A stretch of 53,617 nt of DNA from an uncultured Verrucomicrobiota bacterium (GTDB lineage Bacteria; Verrucomicrobiota; Kiritimatiellia; RFP12; UBA3636): contig CASEAR010000041.1 in the NCBI GenBank assembly GCA_949285835.1, forward strand, positions 1 through 53,617. Reading direction: 5' to 3'. The stretch's first letter is position 1. Each line of letters starts with the position of its first letter. Below the pieces are notes generated by a model. It worked only from the letters and a program-made list of their open reading frames with translations. It made no database searches and had not been told where the DNA came from. The translations under genes and the position numbers were made by a program. Shown here piece after piece: positions 1-8,998 of the stretch.

Positions 1-157
1 AATCGTTACTCGTCAGCAATCCTGTAATCGGAACAACCGATTTCCGTCCACATCACTCATTTCATTCGGTGTCCATGCAAATGAACAATAGGAAACGGTC
101 TCTGAATGCTACGGTGTCTTTTCTATTTGACAAACTGCGAATGAAAAACGTGGGGAA

Positions 158-1254
158 AGCTGCAGGATGCGGTGTCCATCCCCAAAGGGAGAACAGGCGC
201 CATAAAAAGAAACGTCTGAAAGTGGAGCATTTCCATTGGCGTCATGCGGACAGGTCATTTCCGGAAAACAGAGATGTTTCGCTTTCCGCTGATAAAGGCA
301 ATCCACGCGGCAAGGAAACATCATTGGAAAGTATTCCAAATATTCTCATCCCCGGGCACATCTTAAGTTTGAAGGCCGCGAACGTCTGGGCAAGGCATGC
401 AATAATTGGCTCAGAACGAATACAGACAGCATTCTCATCCCGGTCTTTGCAAAGGCATACGGCGTTACGCGTACACTTTGAAAGCGCAAGCTGCGAAGGT
501 GTGCCTCAGGCGCAATTTTAACGCCTGACATCCGAAGACGAGACAAACGTGAACGAAGATTAAACTGCGTCAAGGCATAACGCCAAAGCGGCTGAGTGAA
601 CACAATGCCGCGCCGAGCAGCAAATGAAAAACAAAGGACCGCGGATCAAGACGTCTCCTTTCGCAGTAGAACAAATTTTCGGTCTTACTAACGATACCCG
701 GCCAGAACCATGCCTGAGCGGAACAGCATTGCCGACTGACCGGAGGAAGCCGACATTCGGTCATGTCCTGGGCTCCTGGAAATGAACACTGTCTTTTCTT
801 CGAGCAAAGGCAACGGCGGGATACTTTGCACCTATGACCGCAAATCGTGCAGATATTATGTTGAGAAGCTCAATGCCATATCTCTAACCGAAGTCATCCG
901 CGTTTTAAAGCACCTTCGCAAACGCGGTATTGTCCGTCACGACGGACAACGGATACGAATTCCTCAATCAGGCAGAGCTTGAGGACGCCTTGAGGTGCAA
1001 GGTTTACTGCACATGCGCCTTCGCCCCTTCTGAAAATGCGGGATCGAGAACATCAGCCGCCTTTTCAGAAGGTGGTTCCCCAAAGGAACGAACTTCTCCT
1101 GCGTCAGCAGCGAAGAACTCAGAAGTGTGGAAAATATTGTAAATAAAATTCCGTAAAATACATAAGAGAAAAGTATTCTAATGCAATTATTCACTTTTTA
1201 CCCGAATAAAAATATCTGTTTCTGAGAAAATAGTAGACGTTTCTCTTGCAATTC
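158..1254 (+). mobile_element. Degenerate IS30-family element, copy A
   Basis: This is a decayed insertion sequence whose transposase reads on the plus strand but is broken by stops, frameshifts and a deletion. It aligns base by base with the fuller copy B at 47640-48906 (opposite strand). Recognisable pieces are the start of the catalytic core at 782-940 (FSSSKGNGGILCTYDRKS, YYVEKLNAISLTEVIRVLKHL), a TTDNGYEFLNQAELED block near 936-985, and the end segment near 1035-1140. About 165 bp present in copy B are missing here near 690. The right end (about 1234-1254) matches the end of copy B: its reverse complement reads TTGCAAGAGAAACGTC. The left end near 161-180 carries GTCCAT. The D, D, E order and the DNGxEF motif fit the IS30 family. 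It cannot encode an active transposase. Confidence 0.8.
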
Positions 1255-1549
1255 ACCCTTAGGGTATGGAAAAGTCTGATGTACAATAAATATCCGGTGG
1301 ATAGCAAAACAATGGCTCGATCAGCCTTTTTCTCCTTTTTCGTTCGCTCTCAAAAGGGATGGCGGCACCAACTGGCCAAGGGTGTCGTCTGCGTGGGCGA
1401 ATTAGAATGAAGTTCACTGCAAAGCATTGATCCGATGAACAGGAATCCGGTATAAGGCATGAAATGTGGATGGGATGTCCAAAATCACAAGGTACGAAGC
1501 CTGTCTGGAAACGTTTCATGAAGATCGTATAGGCATAAATGTGAAAGTC

Positions 1550-2157
1550 ATGCGCGCAATTCGTGGAGGGCGGAGTTCCTTTTTAAGCTGGCGTATCAGA
1601 GATGCCGTGTGATGAGGGCGCAGAAGTGAGCCGAGGGCATAGCAGGCTGTTTAATCCGCGTGAAGTCCCGAACAAGCAAGGAGCAATGGAACCATCTTTT
1701 CGACGAAAATGAAAGAATCAGGAAATCTGTATAAATGACCGATTTCAAGCGGGATGGGACAGCACGGAACGCCGGAAGTATCGGTGTGGGATCGGCTGTC
1801 GTTACGTGAATGAATAGAGTACCAAAGCGTTGCGATCAACTTTTGTCAAGGATAGTTGAACTGGCCAACATGCATCAAACTTATTATAGGGTAGTCCAGA
1901 ATCGCAGTGTAGCCGGAGCTGTCAGCATGAGCGTTGTGGAGCTGAAAGACTATCTGGGGAAGAACTGGATGCGAATCAAAGAATTGCTGTGACGAGAAAA
2001 ACGAGCATTCACGAAACGCTGTTTCGACGATTTGGGTCTGGCGACCCTACTGGACGATGGGCTAAACGTCTCTAATACGGCTTGAACCTCCGGATAGAGA
2101 ACTGTACGTCCGGCGGCGTGAGAGGGGTGTAAAATTAAGAAAGACTCTTAAATTCAT
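1550..2157 (+). mobile_element. Remnant group II intron with gutted reverse transcriptase gene
   Basis: Three pieces appear in the order expected of a bacterial group II intron. First comes a structured 5' part with GTGAAGTCCCGAACA near 1660. Second is a reading frame at about 1810-1992 resembling the N-terminus of intron reverse transcriptases (LANMHQTYYRVVQNRSVAGA, then VVELKDYLGKNW). It breaks off before any catalytic motif and joins directly to residues resembling the maturase C-terminus (AFTKRCFDDLGLATLLD, 2006-2056). Third is a domain V-like hairpin at about 2084-2124, followed by a short hairpin with a bulged A at 2133-2154 that could be domain VI. The reverse-transcriptase palm and most of the maturase are deleted, so it cannot move by itself. 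The 5' boundary is uncertain. Confidence 0.7.
1810..1992 (+). pseudogene. N-terminal fragment of group II intron reverse transcriptase/maturase
   Basis: This 60-codon frame lies inside the intron remnant. It matches the leader part of intron-encoded reverse transcriptases, where 'ENM..AY.RV..NKG..GVDGM...EL..YL...W..I...L' is typical. Here the equivalent is LANMHQTYYRVVQNRSVAGA followed by SMSVVELKDYLGKNWMRIKELL and a TGA. The usual GVDGM reads GAVSM, a sign of decay. The fingers, palm and YADD catalytic block are absent. The next 70 bp, in a shifted frame, resemble the C-terminus of the same protein, so an internal deletion of most of the gene is inferred. Confidence 0.65.
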
Positions 2158-2263
2158 CTTCTGTCCGATATTCTCCTGCCAAAAAAAGTCGGCGGAAAAA
2201 TGCCTTGAGGTTCTTTTCCGTGTGGGATATGCTTTATGGGGAAATAGCTGGAAGGGTTTTTTG

Positions 2264-2905
2264 ATGAGGGGTAAACTGATCACATTCGAAGGCGTAGAGG
2301 GCGCCGGGAAGTCCACGCATGCCAAGCTGCTTGCCGACTGGCTCAAAAATGAAGCGGGCCTGGAAGTGATTTCCGCCAGAGAGCCGGGAGGGACACATAC
2401 CGGGGAGATCATTCGCGGAATATTGCAGTACGACGCCGCAAAAGAGCCTTTGAGCGACAACTCCGAAGCGCTGCTTTTCTGCGCAAGCCGCGCGCAGCTG
2501 TGTGCCAGCGTGATATCTCCTGCGCTGGAACGCGGTGCATGGGTTGTTTTGGACAGGTTCACCGATTCTACGCTGGCATATCAGGGATACGGACGCGGAT
2601 TCGACCTAGCAACCCTCAGGGCGATCAATGACTTTGCGACCGGAGGATTAAAGCCTGATTTGACTGTTTTGATAGACGTGAGCTTGGAGGAAGGTTTTCG
2701 CAGGGTGGCGCAGCGCAATACAGGAAAAGACAGGATAGAAAGCGCTTCCATGGACTTTCACAGACGGCTTTATTTCGGATATCGTCAAATCGAAGCATTT
2801 GAGCCGAGCCGATTTTTTCGCGTGGACGGCACCATGAGCATGGATGACGTGTCAAACTGTATAGTTAAAGAAATCTGCGCCAGGTTTGGCGTCGGCGTTC
2901 AATGA
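2264..2905 (+). CDS. tmk: Thymidylate kinase
   Basis: A 213-residue protein, normal length for bacterial Tmk, which phosphorylates dTMP to dTDP with ATP in the cytoplasm for dTTP synthesis. The P-loop is at residues 10-18 (GVEGAGKST). REPGGT follows, then the DR motif in LDRFTDSTLAYQGYG, which binds dTMP and closes the lid region. An in-frame upstream start at 2222 would add 14 residues. ATG 2264 is preferred because it follows GGAAG at 2249-2253 and places the P-loop correctly. The stop overlaps the start of holB by 4 bp (ATGA), so the two are translationally coupled. The tmk-holB pairing is common in bacteria. Confidence 0.96.
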   Translation: MRGKLITFEGVEGAGKSTHAKLLADWLKNEAGLEVISAREPGGTHTGEIIRGILQYDAAKEPLSDNSEALLFCASRAQLCASVISPALERGAWVVLDRFTDSTLAYQGYGRGFDLATLRAINDFATGGLKPDLTVLIDVSLEEGFRRVAQRNTGKDRIESASMDFHRRLYFGYRQIEAFEPSRFFRVDGTMSMDDVSNCIVKEICARFGVGVQ

Positions 2906-3870
2906 ATAGCGACGAAGCGTACAATATTGTCAGACGCTGTTTTGAGACGGGCAGGATGCCTCATGCGTATATCATAAAGGGCGCTCCGCGCGGCGAGGGG
3001 GAGAGTTTCGCGAAGCGTGTGTCGTGGCTGCTTCTATGCCGTACACCTGAGAATGGGGGGGCGTGCGGAAAGTGTCAGGACTGTCTTAACGTTGAAGCCG
3101 GACGGCATATGGATGTGCTCCGTATAGAACCGGAGTCTAAAAGCCGTCAGATATCTGTGTCCGTAATAAACGACATTGTAATCCCGTGGTCGATTCGCGG
3201 ATCTTTTCTAGGCGGTTGGAAAATCTGCATCATACTTTTTGCAGACAGGCTCAACGACAATGCTTCAAATGCACTGCTGAAGACGCTTGAGGAACCAGCG
3301 GAGCGCACATTGTTTCTTCTGGTGTCGGATACCCCGGAAATGCTTTTGCCGACTATCATTTCCAGATGTCAAAAACTTGACCTTTCGACAGGTCACCGTC
3401 TTCCTCCGGAACCGATCCGTTCGGAAACGGCTCGCATACTGGCCAGACACGGAACATCCTCAGAATTATCGATTTTTGCCACCGCCGGACGGTTCGAAGA
3501 ATTATTCGGAGGCATAGAAAAACAGGCGGAGAAGCAGGCGGCCGATGAGGCTGCCGCAGAGAAATACGCCGCTTCGGATGATTCCAGACTCAAGGCAAGA
3601 ACGGCGTCATTGTCAAAAGAATTAAGGCAGGCCGTTTATGAGGCTATGAAGGACTGGTACCGGGACATAATGATATGCGCGTCCGCTGGGCGGGGACAGC
3701 CGCTTTTTTTTGAAGAGTTCCGCCGAGAAATAGAGAAGAAAGCGGAGACAGTTTCAGCGGAAAAGGCCGCGGAGTGTCTTGATCTTGTCGACGGGTTGAT
3801 AAGGCATATGGAACTGCGCAATATCAAGTCTTCGATCGCCCTTCCTTACTGGATGGGGAGGCTCAGATAG
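2902..3870 (+). CDS. holB: DNA polymerase III delta-prime subunit
   Basis: A 322-residue clamp-loader subunit of the AAA+ fold, which helps load the beta clamp at primed sites. The four-cysteine zinc module is visible near residues 46-61 (LLCRTPENGGACGKCQDC). The P-loop position reads GAPRGEGES and lacks the lysine, as expected for delta-prime, which does not bind ATP. The sensor region has NASNALLKTLEEP and the SRC motif (ISRCQKL). An alanine/glutamate-rich stretch around residues 208-235 separates the AAA+ part from the C-terminal collar domain. It starts within the tmk stop and shares its transcript. Confidence 0.93.
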   Translation: MNSDEAYNIVRRCFETGRMPHAYIIKGAPRGEGESFAKRVSWLLLCRTPENGGACGKCQDCLNVEAGRHMDVLRIEPESKSRQISVSVINDIVIPWSIRGSFLGGWKICIILFADRLNDNASNALLKTLEEPAERTLFLLVSDTPEMLLPTIISRCQKLDLSTGHRLPPEPIRSETARILARHGTSSELSIFATAGRFEELFGGIEKQAEKQAADEAAAEKYAASDDSRLKARTASLSKELRQAVYEAMKDWYRDIMICASAGRGQPLFFEEFRREIEKKAETVSAEKAAECLDLVDGLIRHMELRNIKSSIALPYWMGRLR

Positions 3871-4789
3871 GCGTCCATGAGAGAGGCGCTGTCATGAGGG
3901 CGTGGAGTCGCCTCTGCCTGGGGCATTTTCGGCGCTTGTCTGCATCTGGTCCCAGCTGTCTGATATATTGCCACCCGCGGCGTCAGCCAGTCAGTGATGC
4001 AGCGGGTGAATTTGCAGTCTTTTTCGTTTCGGGGTTCAAAAGACGTGGGAAATGAATCTTCGTTTCAAAACAATGTGGACAAAGAAATAAAACAGGAAGC
4101 GGCGTGGGTGGAACCCGATCTAGCGAGGCCCGGGCATTACGTCCGAAACGAACCTCACAACTTTCCGCTTCCCAAAGGGAGAGTTTTGCATAACTCCAAA
4201 AGAAAGCGACAAAAATAATAATACTGCCAGGGAGTGAGACCGGGAGAGTCGGAGGGGAGCAGATCGCGCTGCCGGGCTGACATCTGAACGCGGACACGGC
4301 GGGATCCGGGTCGTATAAATCGTCGACAGAGACGCGGCGCAAAAGTATGCTCTCGATACGCTTCCCGCGCCCATTCAGGCGCATTGTAACGCTGTTCAAA
4401 AATATATTTGCGTCTGCCGTTTTTGAGGAGGGCCGAAAGCCAGGCGCTTGGATAGACTGCTGTCATCGGAAGAACCTTTTGTACAGGCATCGCGGACGGG
4501 ATAATGATTAATCTTTTCCGTATTCGGAATTATGCCGGCGCGGCAGTTCACAAACGCTATGTATTATACTTATACTACATGTCTGACGGCAAGTCCACGA
4601 TACGGCAGGGAATACAAACTGGCATTTTCGTATGTATGCGCCGTCATATTAGCCGTCACATTATTTGAAAGTGTCGTATGCGTGTTTCTGTCGGCCGGCG
4701 ATTTCGTGTTGCAACCTGAAAAATAATAACAGCATAAAAATTTTTCTTGTTTTTTCAGTCACATTACTGTAGTCTTCACGGAGTTTTTC
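3871..4789. other. Gene-poor stretch between holB and tRNA-Val
   Basis: About 920 bp without a recognised gene. Several short overlapping frames exist on both strands, none with a family signature. The least unconvincing is a minus-strand frame at 4155-4490, listed separately. No terminator with a clear T-run, no repeat and no IS30-like sequence was found here. It may hold a decayed gene. Confidence 0.5.
4155..4490 (-). CDS. Possible small protein of unknown function
   Basis: A 111-codon frame on the minus strand with a locally protein-like composition (aromatic and charged residues, e.g. NGRRKYIFEQRYNAPEWARE) in its first 60 residues. The second half is arginine/serine/leucine-rich and looks less like a protein. 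No Shine-Dalgarno sequence precedes ATG 4490; a second ATG eight codons later is no better. I recognise no family. It could be the remnant of a gene or a chance open frame. Confidence 0.2.
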   Translation of the reverse strand: MPVQKVLPMTAVYPSAWLSALLKNGRRKYIFEQRYNAPEWAREAYREHTFAPRLCRRFIRPGSRRVRVQMSARQRDLLPSDSPGLTPWQYYYFCRFLLELCKTLPLGSGKL

Positions 4790-4866
4790 GGGCGAGTAAC
4801 TCAGTTGGTTAGAGTACCTGGTTTACACCCAGGCTGTCATCGGTTCGAGTCCGGTCTCGCCCACCA
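4790..4866 (+). tRNA. tRNA-Val (anticodon TAC)
   Basis: A 77-nt cloverleaf. The acceptor stem is GGGCGAG/CTCGCCC with an encoded discriminator A and CCA. The D stem is ACTC/GAGT, the anticodon stem CCTGG/CCAGG with loop TTTACAC, and the T stem ATCGG/CCGGT with loop TTCGAGT. The anticodon TAC reads valine GUN codons. It stands alone, with no other tRNA or rRNA nearby. Confidence 0.97.
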
Positions 4867-5422
4867 GTTTTTTCAGACCTTTCGGATACTTTTTTCGGGA
4901 GAGGTTGAAGCTGCCTCGTATGTACGTCTTTATGAGCGTCTGTCTGTATCCGGAAGTTTTGTTTGGTCTCTGAAATAGTTTGTATTCTGTAATTTGTTGT
5001 CACAAGTCGATGTTGTCGTTTGTTCCCTGACACGTGCAAGAAGGCGTGAGCACGTTCAGATTTTGTTGTGACGGGACGAAACCGATTTTCGCTATAGCGA
5101 CGTGAAGGATAAGTGCTGAACGTGCGTTGATTCTCAACCCGCAGACAGTGAGATGGCGGTGTTGTGTCCTCGGGCTGCTTTTGCCGAAGAGGGTATGCGC
5201 TCGTGCGATGTCCACCTGTGGCCGCAGTCGCTTCAGAAACTGTCTAGCGCAGAAGGCGTAATTCCGACATTATGCCGCCGAGGATAGTGCGGTTATGATT
5301 GCGCCCGGGATAACAAACGCCGGAAGCGCTCAAGGAATCCTGTCCGGCAACGGTCGGGCAGGGGTGTGGCTTAGCGCGGCGCGGTTGTTTCCCGATGCAG
5401 GGACAACAAAACAGGCAAAACG
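4867..5422. other. Non-coding or decayed stretch after tRNA-Val
   Basis: About 550 bp without a gene I can support. On the minus strand around 5240-5400 a broken frame (ALPAFVIPGAIITALSSAA) looks like a membrane segment interrupted by stops and could be a leftover of a lost membrane-protein gene. This is weak. No second tRNA and no clear terminator was seen. Confidence 0.4.
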
Positions 5423-5776
5423 TCAGAAATTGTGCCTGTTTACAAAATATACGGCTCCGATTATGCAAAGGAAGGCCCACAAGTAGTCTGTATGCCATTT
5501 TTCCTTGAGAAATATCATGGCAAACGGAGCGAATACGCACAGCGTTATAATTTCCTGTGCAACTTTCAGCTGTGCGGCAGACATGCCGGCGCTGAATCCG
5601 AGTCTGTTTGCAGGAACCATGATGCAATATTCAAAGAAGGCAATCATCCAGCTTGTAAGGATAATTACGGGCACGGTCTTGCCGGACGATGCCCGCGAAT
5701 TGAGGTGCCAGTACCAGGCAGTTGTCATAAACATATTGCCCAGCACCATCATGCACAGCGTCAACAGGATTCTCAT
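5423..5776 (-). CDS. DUF486 family small membrane protein (DMT-like)
   Basis: A 117-residue inner-membrane protein with four predicted hydrophobic segments. It matches the DUF486 family, which resembles half-size drug/metabolite transporters. Family marks include FMTTAWYWHL near the N-terminus, the central SWMIAFFEYCIMVPANRLG, QLKVAQEIITLCVFAPFA, and the C-terminal YLWAFLCIIGAVYFVNR. Length is typical. The substrate of this family is unknown. It lies 35 bp downstream of the esterase gene on the same strand and may share its transcript. Confidence 0.85.
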   Translation of the reverse strand: MRILLTLCMMVLGNMFMTTAWYWHLNSRASSGKTVPVIILTSWMIAFFEYCIMVPANRLGFSAGMSAAQLKVAQEIITLCVFAPFAMIFLKEKWHTDYLWAFLCIIGAVYFVNRHNF

Positions 5777-5811
5777 TGCGGCCTGAAATACGTGGCGTAG
5801 TCGGAATTATT

Positions 5812-7086
5812 CTATTTCTGTGAGAATCCTGACTCGATGACTTCGACGTCCCAGTATTTGGGAACGGCGCCCCAGTGGTGATGTTCCGAACCCTGCACGT
5901 ATTTAATGCGTTTGGGGCATGAAAGGTTGTTGTAGAACAGCGTAATTCCGGAAGGAGGGCACGTATAATCGCCGAGCCCGGCGCGTTCGACATCGGTTTT
6001 GCATTTTATTCTTTTTGCGTGGATTACCGGGTCAAAGTACATGAGGGCGGCTGTGCACTCGGGTCTCCACCCCTTCATGCGGCCCGCTGTTTTATTGCCG
6101 GAGAAGTCGCACAGCCATGGGGCATTTGGTTTGCAGAGCGTGACATCTTTGTCGAGAGCGGCCATCAGTATGCATTGGAATCCGCCCTGACTGCCGCCGG
6201 AGACAGTCAGATCCCTGCCGTTCCATTGCGGGAGAGATTTAGCCCAGCGGATAACGATAAGGTCACGGACGATCATATCGTGAAAATACGTGGTTTTCGG
6301 ATCAGAATTCTGTTCGGCAGAAAATCCGTATTTGCCGTCTTTTTCCACTTTGGCCTTAAAGTCGTCGTAATATTCTTTGTCGCGTGCAAGTTCGAATCCG
6401 TGTGCATTGACTTGAACCGTAATTATACGGTCGCCCCAAGCGCCGCCAGGAGTCTGGCCGCTCCATCCGTATCCGTTGTAAAAAAAGCTGAGAGCAGAAG
6501 ATTTGTTTTCCGCATTTTTAGGTATGAAGACCCATGCCGTAGCGGCAGGCTTGCCTTCTTCATATGGGATGCGAAGCATAAACATGTCATAATTTGGGCG
6601 TTTATCGGCGAACTCCTTAGCGGCGGGTTCAAGCTGTGCTTTCGACAGATCCGCCGATGCAACAGTCTTTTTGATGCCATTCCAGAATTCATCGAAATCA
6701 GCGGGTTCCTCCGGCGGCGTAAGCTTGTTCATGTCTGCGCATGCGCCAGCTATGAACCTGACATCTTTTCCGTTATTGCCCTTCGTGTTGACAGTAAGTC
6801 TGACAAAACCCGGAGCGTTTAACTTTACGGGAACCTGCACAGGTTTCCCAGGAGCGGTCATGCCTTTCCCTTTCGCGGTTTCGGCAGTGCCTTTGTCTGC
6901 ATCGAGCGTCCAGGTGATCTCTGCGGCAATTGGCTCGCCGCCGTCCAGGGCGGTTATGGAAAAAGTGGCGGTATCTCCGGATTTATAATCCACCGGTTTC
7001 CTGTCTGTTGTGCAATTGAGGGCGACGTCTGCTTCCGCCCATAACGTCATTGCCGCAAAAGCAGCCATAACTAACATTTTTTTCAT
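5812..7086 (-). CDS. Secreted acetyl-xylan esterase-like alpha/beta hydrolase (CE7 type)
   Basis: A 424-residue protein with a Sec signal peptide (MKKMLVMAAFAAMTLWAEA). A beta-sandwich-like N-terminal domain (about 22-118) is followed by a CE7-like alpha/beta hydrolase domain. The nucleophile is Ser299 in SGGSQGG. The acid is probably Asp373 in AGLGDYTCPPSG and the base a histidine in EHHHWG (402-404), giving a complete triad. CE7 enzymes remove acetyl groups from xylan, xylo-oligosaccharides or other acetylated sugars. Export suggests action in the periplasm or outside the cell on acetylated plant or host glycans, inferred. It is divergent from the SBP gene at 7238, with a promoter candidate at 7164-7192. 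Confidence 0.85.
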   Translation of the reverse strand: MKKMLVMAAFAAMTLWAEADVALNCTTDRKPVDYKSGDTATFSITALDGGEPIAAEITWTLDADKGTAETAKGKGMTAPGKPVQVPVKLNAPGFVRLTVNTKGNNGKDVRFIAGACADMNKLTPPEEPADFDEFWNGIKKTVASADLSKAQLEPAAKEFADKRPNYDMFMLRIPYEEGKPAATAWVFIPKNAENKSSALSFFYNGYGWSGQTPGGAWGDRIITVQVNAHGFELARDKEYYDDFKAKVEKDGKYGFSAEQNSDPKTTYFHDMIVRDLIVIRWAKSLPQWNGRDLTVSGGSQGGFQCILMAALDKDVTLCKPNAPWLCDFSGNKTAGRMKGWRPECTAALMYFDPVIHAKRIKCKTDVERAGLGDYTCPPSGITLFYNNLSCPKRIKYVQGSEHHHWGAVPKYWDVEVIESGFSQK

Positions 7087-7163
7087 ATTCCAGTACCCCT
7101 GAACATTGTTGTGACGTGCAGCCGGACGTCATAAAACACGTCCGCATACCGCAGGAACTTTCC

Positions 7164-7192
7164 ATGCTAGCATACGTTTATTTTACATGCAA
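7164..7192 (-). promoter_or_regulatory. Sigma70-type promoter for the esterase gene
   Basis: On the minus strand TTGCAT (7187-7192) and TAGCAT (7164-7169) are separated by 17 bp. This leaves a leader of about 70 nt before the esterase start at 7086. Confidence 0.5.
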
Positions 7193-7201
7193 GTGCCGGC
7201 A

Positions 7202-7231
7202 TTGACGGAATGCCGTGCGAAATAGTATCAT
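7202..7231 (+). promoter_or_regulatory. Sigma70-type promoter abutting the SBP start
   Basis: TTGACG (7202-7207) and TATCAT (7226-7231) are 18 bp apart. Initiation would fall at about 7237-7239, on top of the ATG at 7238, so the message would be leaderless. No Shine-Dalgarno sequence precedes that ATG. Confidence 0.5.
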
Positions 7232-7237
7232 TTTGAC

Positions 7238-8998
7238 ATGATTTTCGGTGTTATATTCTGCGCTGCGTTTTTGTTCTGTACCGATGTACTGGTGGCCGGG
7301 ACCCCGACGCCATCCGGTCTAGCATCAGTGGATGAGGTGGCTCCTTTTGCTTCGGAATTTGCGAGACGGGGCGGTAAGATTACATTGATGGGCGGCAGCG
7401 TCCCGAAGAGCCTGAATGTGCTTCTCGACAATAACACATTCAGTGCGCAGGTCTTTGGACTGATGTATGAATCGCTCCTTGGTATGGACCCGGAGAGCGG
7501 GGATTATGCGCCTGGTCTTGCTTCTGCATGGGAGGTTTCCGAAGACGGCAGGGAGTTTACGTTCACAATAGATCCGGATGCGAAATGGAGCGACGGCCGT
7601 CCGGTGACGGCTTCGGATGTTGTCTGGTCGTACAAAGCGATAATGAATCCGGAGAATCTCACCGGACCGCATAAAGTATCGCTGGCTACGTTTGCAGCTT
7701 GTCCCCCGGAGGAATTGCCTGAGAATCGCGTTAGATTTCGTGCAGACGGCGTTCATTGGCGGAATCTGGGAGCTGCCGGAGGTTTTCCCGTGCTTCCGCG
7801 CCATGTGTTTGAGGGCATGGATTTCAATGCGCTCAATTTCTCTTTCCCAGTAGTGTCGGGGCCGTACAGGATTGGGGAACTCAAGGAGAATATATCACTT
7901 TTAATGCTGCGCAGAGACGACTGGTGGGCGGCGGACAAACCGCGCAATATGGGTTGCTACAACTTCGATGAAGTGGAGTTTCGTTTTTTCGGCGACAGGG
8001 AAAACGCGTGGGAAGCATTCAGAAAAGGAATTTTTGATGTTTTCCCGGTGTATACGGCTCGAATATGGGCTGAAGAATTATCCGGCGAGAGATTTGAGAA
8101 GAACTGGATTGTGTCCAAAGCCGTCAGAAACAGCAAGCCTGTGGGTTTCCAAGGGTTTGCCATGAACATGCGCAGGTTTCCGTATAACGACGAGCGAGTC
8201 CGAAGAGCGCTAGCGATGCTTCTGGACCGTAAGACGATGAATGAAACCATGATGTACGGGCAGTATTTTTTGCACAGGTCGTACTTCGAAGATCTTTATG
8301 ACAGCACTCGCGTGTGTACCAACGAATTTTTTGAGTATGACCCGGACGGCGCGGCGCAGCTGCTACGTGCGGCGGGGTGGATCCCCGACCCGCGTACAGG
8401 GATGCTTTCCAAGGACGGCAGGCCTTTGGTGGTGCGTTTTTTGTCGAATGACGGCGGGACTGCGGACAAGTTTCTGGCCAAATACAGGCTGGATTTGGCG
8501 GCGGCGGGAATAGGGTTTGAGGTGGACCGCAAGGACTGGGCCGCCTGGGCAAGGGATATGGATTCATTCAACTTTGACATGGCATGGTGCGCTTGGAGCG
8601 CAGGTCTGCATAAGGATCCTGAAGGAATGTGGTCGTCTGATCAGGCTTCAAGCCGCGGAGGCAACAATATAACCGGGTTTTGCGATCCGGAAGTGGACAA
8701 ATTGATTGAAATGCAGAAGACCGAGTTCAGTCTGTCTGCACGCAATGACATCTGCCGCAAAATAGATGCGGTCATCACGTCTAAAGTGCCGTATATTCTG
8801 CTCTGGAACGCTCTGGATGTCAGAATGCTTTGGTGGAACAAATTCGGAGTGCCGGACAGCATAATATCCAAGTATGGAAGCGCCGATGACGCTATTGTAT
8901 ACTGGTGGAGCGATCCGGATGCCGCCGCCGCCCTCAATGAGGCAATGAGGAGCGGAGGCGTCGTCCCGGCGCCATTCGAGACTGGGGCTTCGGAATGA
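7238..8998 (+). CDS. ABC transporter oligopeptide-binding protein (family 5, YejA-like)
   Basis: A 586-residue extracytoplasmic solute-binding protein of the family 5 (oligopeptide/dipeptide/nickel) type. An N-terminal hydrophobic segment (MIFGVIFCAAFLFC) is the export signal. A cysteine in it could be lipidated, but the lipobox is not clear. Family marks are LASAWEVSEDGREFTFTI followed by WSDGRPVTASDVVWS, and the late NITGFCDPEVDKLI block. The run VGFQGFAMNMRRFPYNDERV is like YejA, the peptide and microcin C-type binding protein. It presents peptides to a membrane permease. No permease lies beside it. gluQ overlaps it by 4 bp and an OppD-type ATPase follows; a candidate permease is at 40426. 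Confidence 0.9.
   Translation: MIFGVIFCAAFLFCTDVLVAGTPTPSGLASVDEVAPFASEFARRGGKITLMGGSVPKSLNVLLDNNTFSAQVFGLMYESLLGMDPESGDYAPGLASAWEVSEDGREFTFTIDPDAKWSDGRPVTASDVVWSYKAIMNPENLTGPHKVSLATFAACPPEELPENRVRFRADGVHWRNLGAAGGFPVLPRHVFEGMDFNALNFSFPVVSGPYRIGELKENISLLMLRRDDWWAADKPRNMGCYNFDEVEFRFFGDRENAWEAFRKGIFDVFPVYTARIWAEELSGERFEKNWIVSKAVRNSKPVGFQGFAMNMRRFPYNDERVRRALAMLLDRKTMNETMMYGQYFLHRSYFEDLYDSTRVCTNEFFEYDPDGAAQLLRAAGWIPDPRTGMLSKDGRPLVVRFLSNDGGTADKFLAKYRLDLAAAGIGFEVDRKDWAAWARDMDSFNFDMAWCAWSAGLHKDPEGMWSSDQASSRGGNNITGFCDPEVDKLIEMQKTEFSLSARNDICRKIDAVITSKVPYILLWNALDVRMLWWNKFGVPDSIISKYGSADDAIVYWWSDPDAAAALNEAMRSGGVVPAPFETGASE

Noticed and set aside
69-521. 150-codon plus-strand frame as a real gene
   Set aside because: It runs across the left end and N-terminal part of IS30 copy A in a mixed frame, with no ribosome site and no protein family pattern.
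3983-4399. 138-codon minus-strand frame
   Set aside because: It overlaps two other minus-strand frames, is rich in Pro/Ser/Arg without domain pattern, and has no ribosome site.
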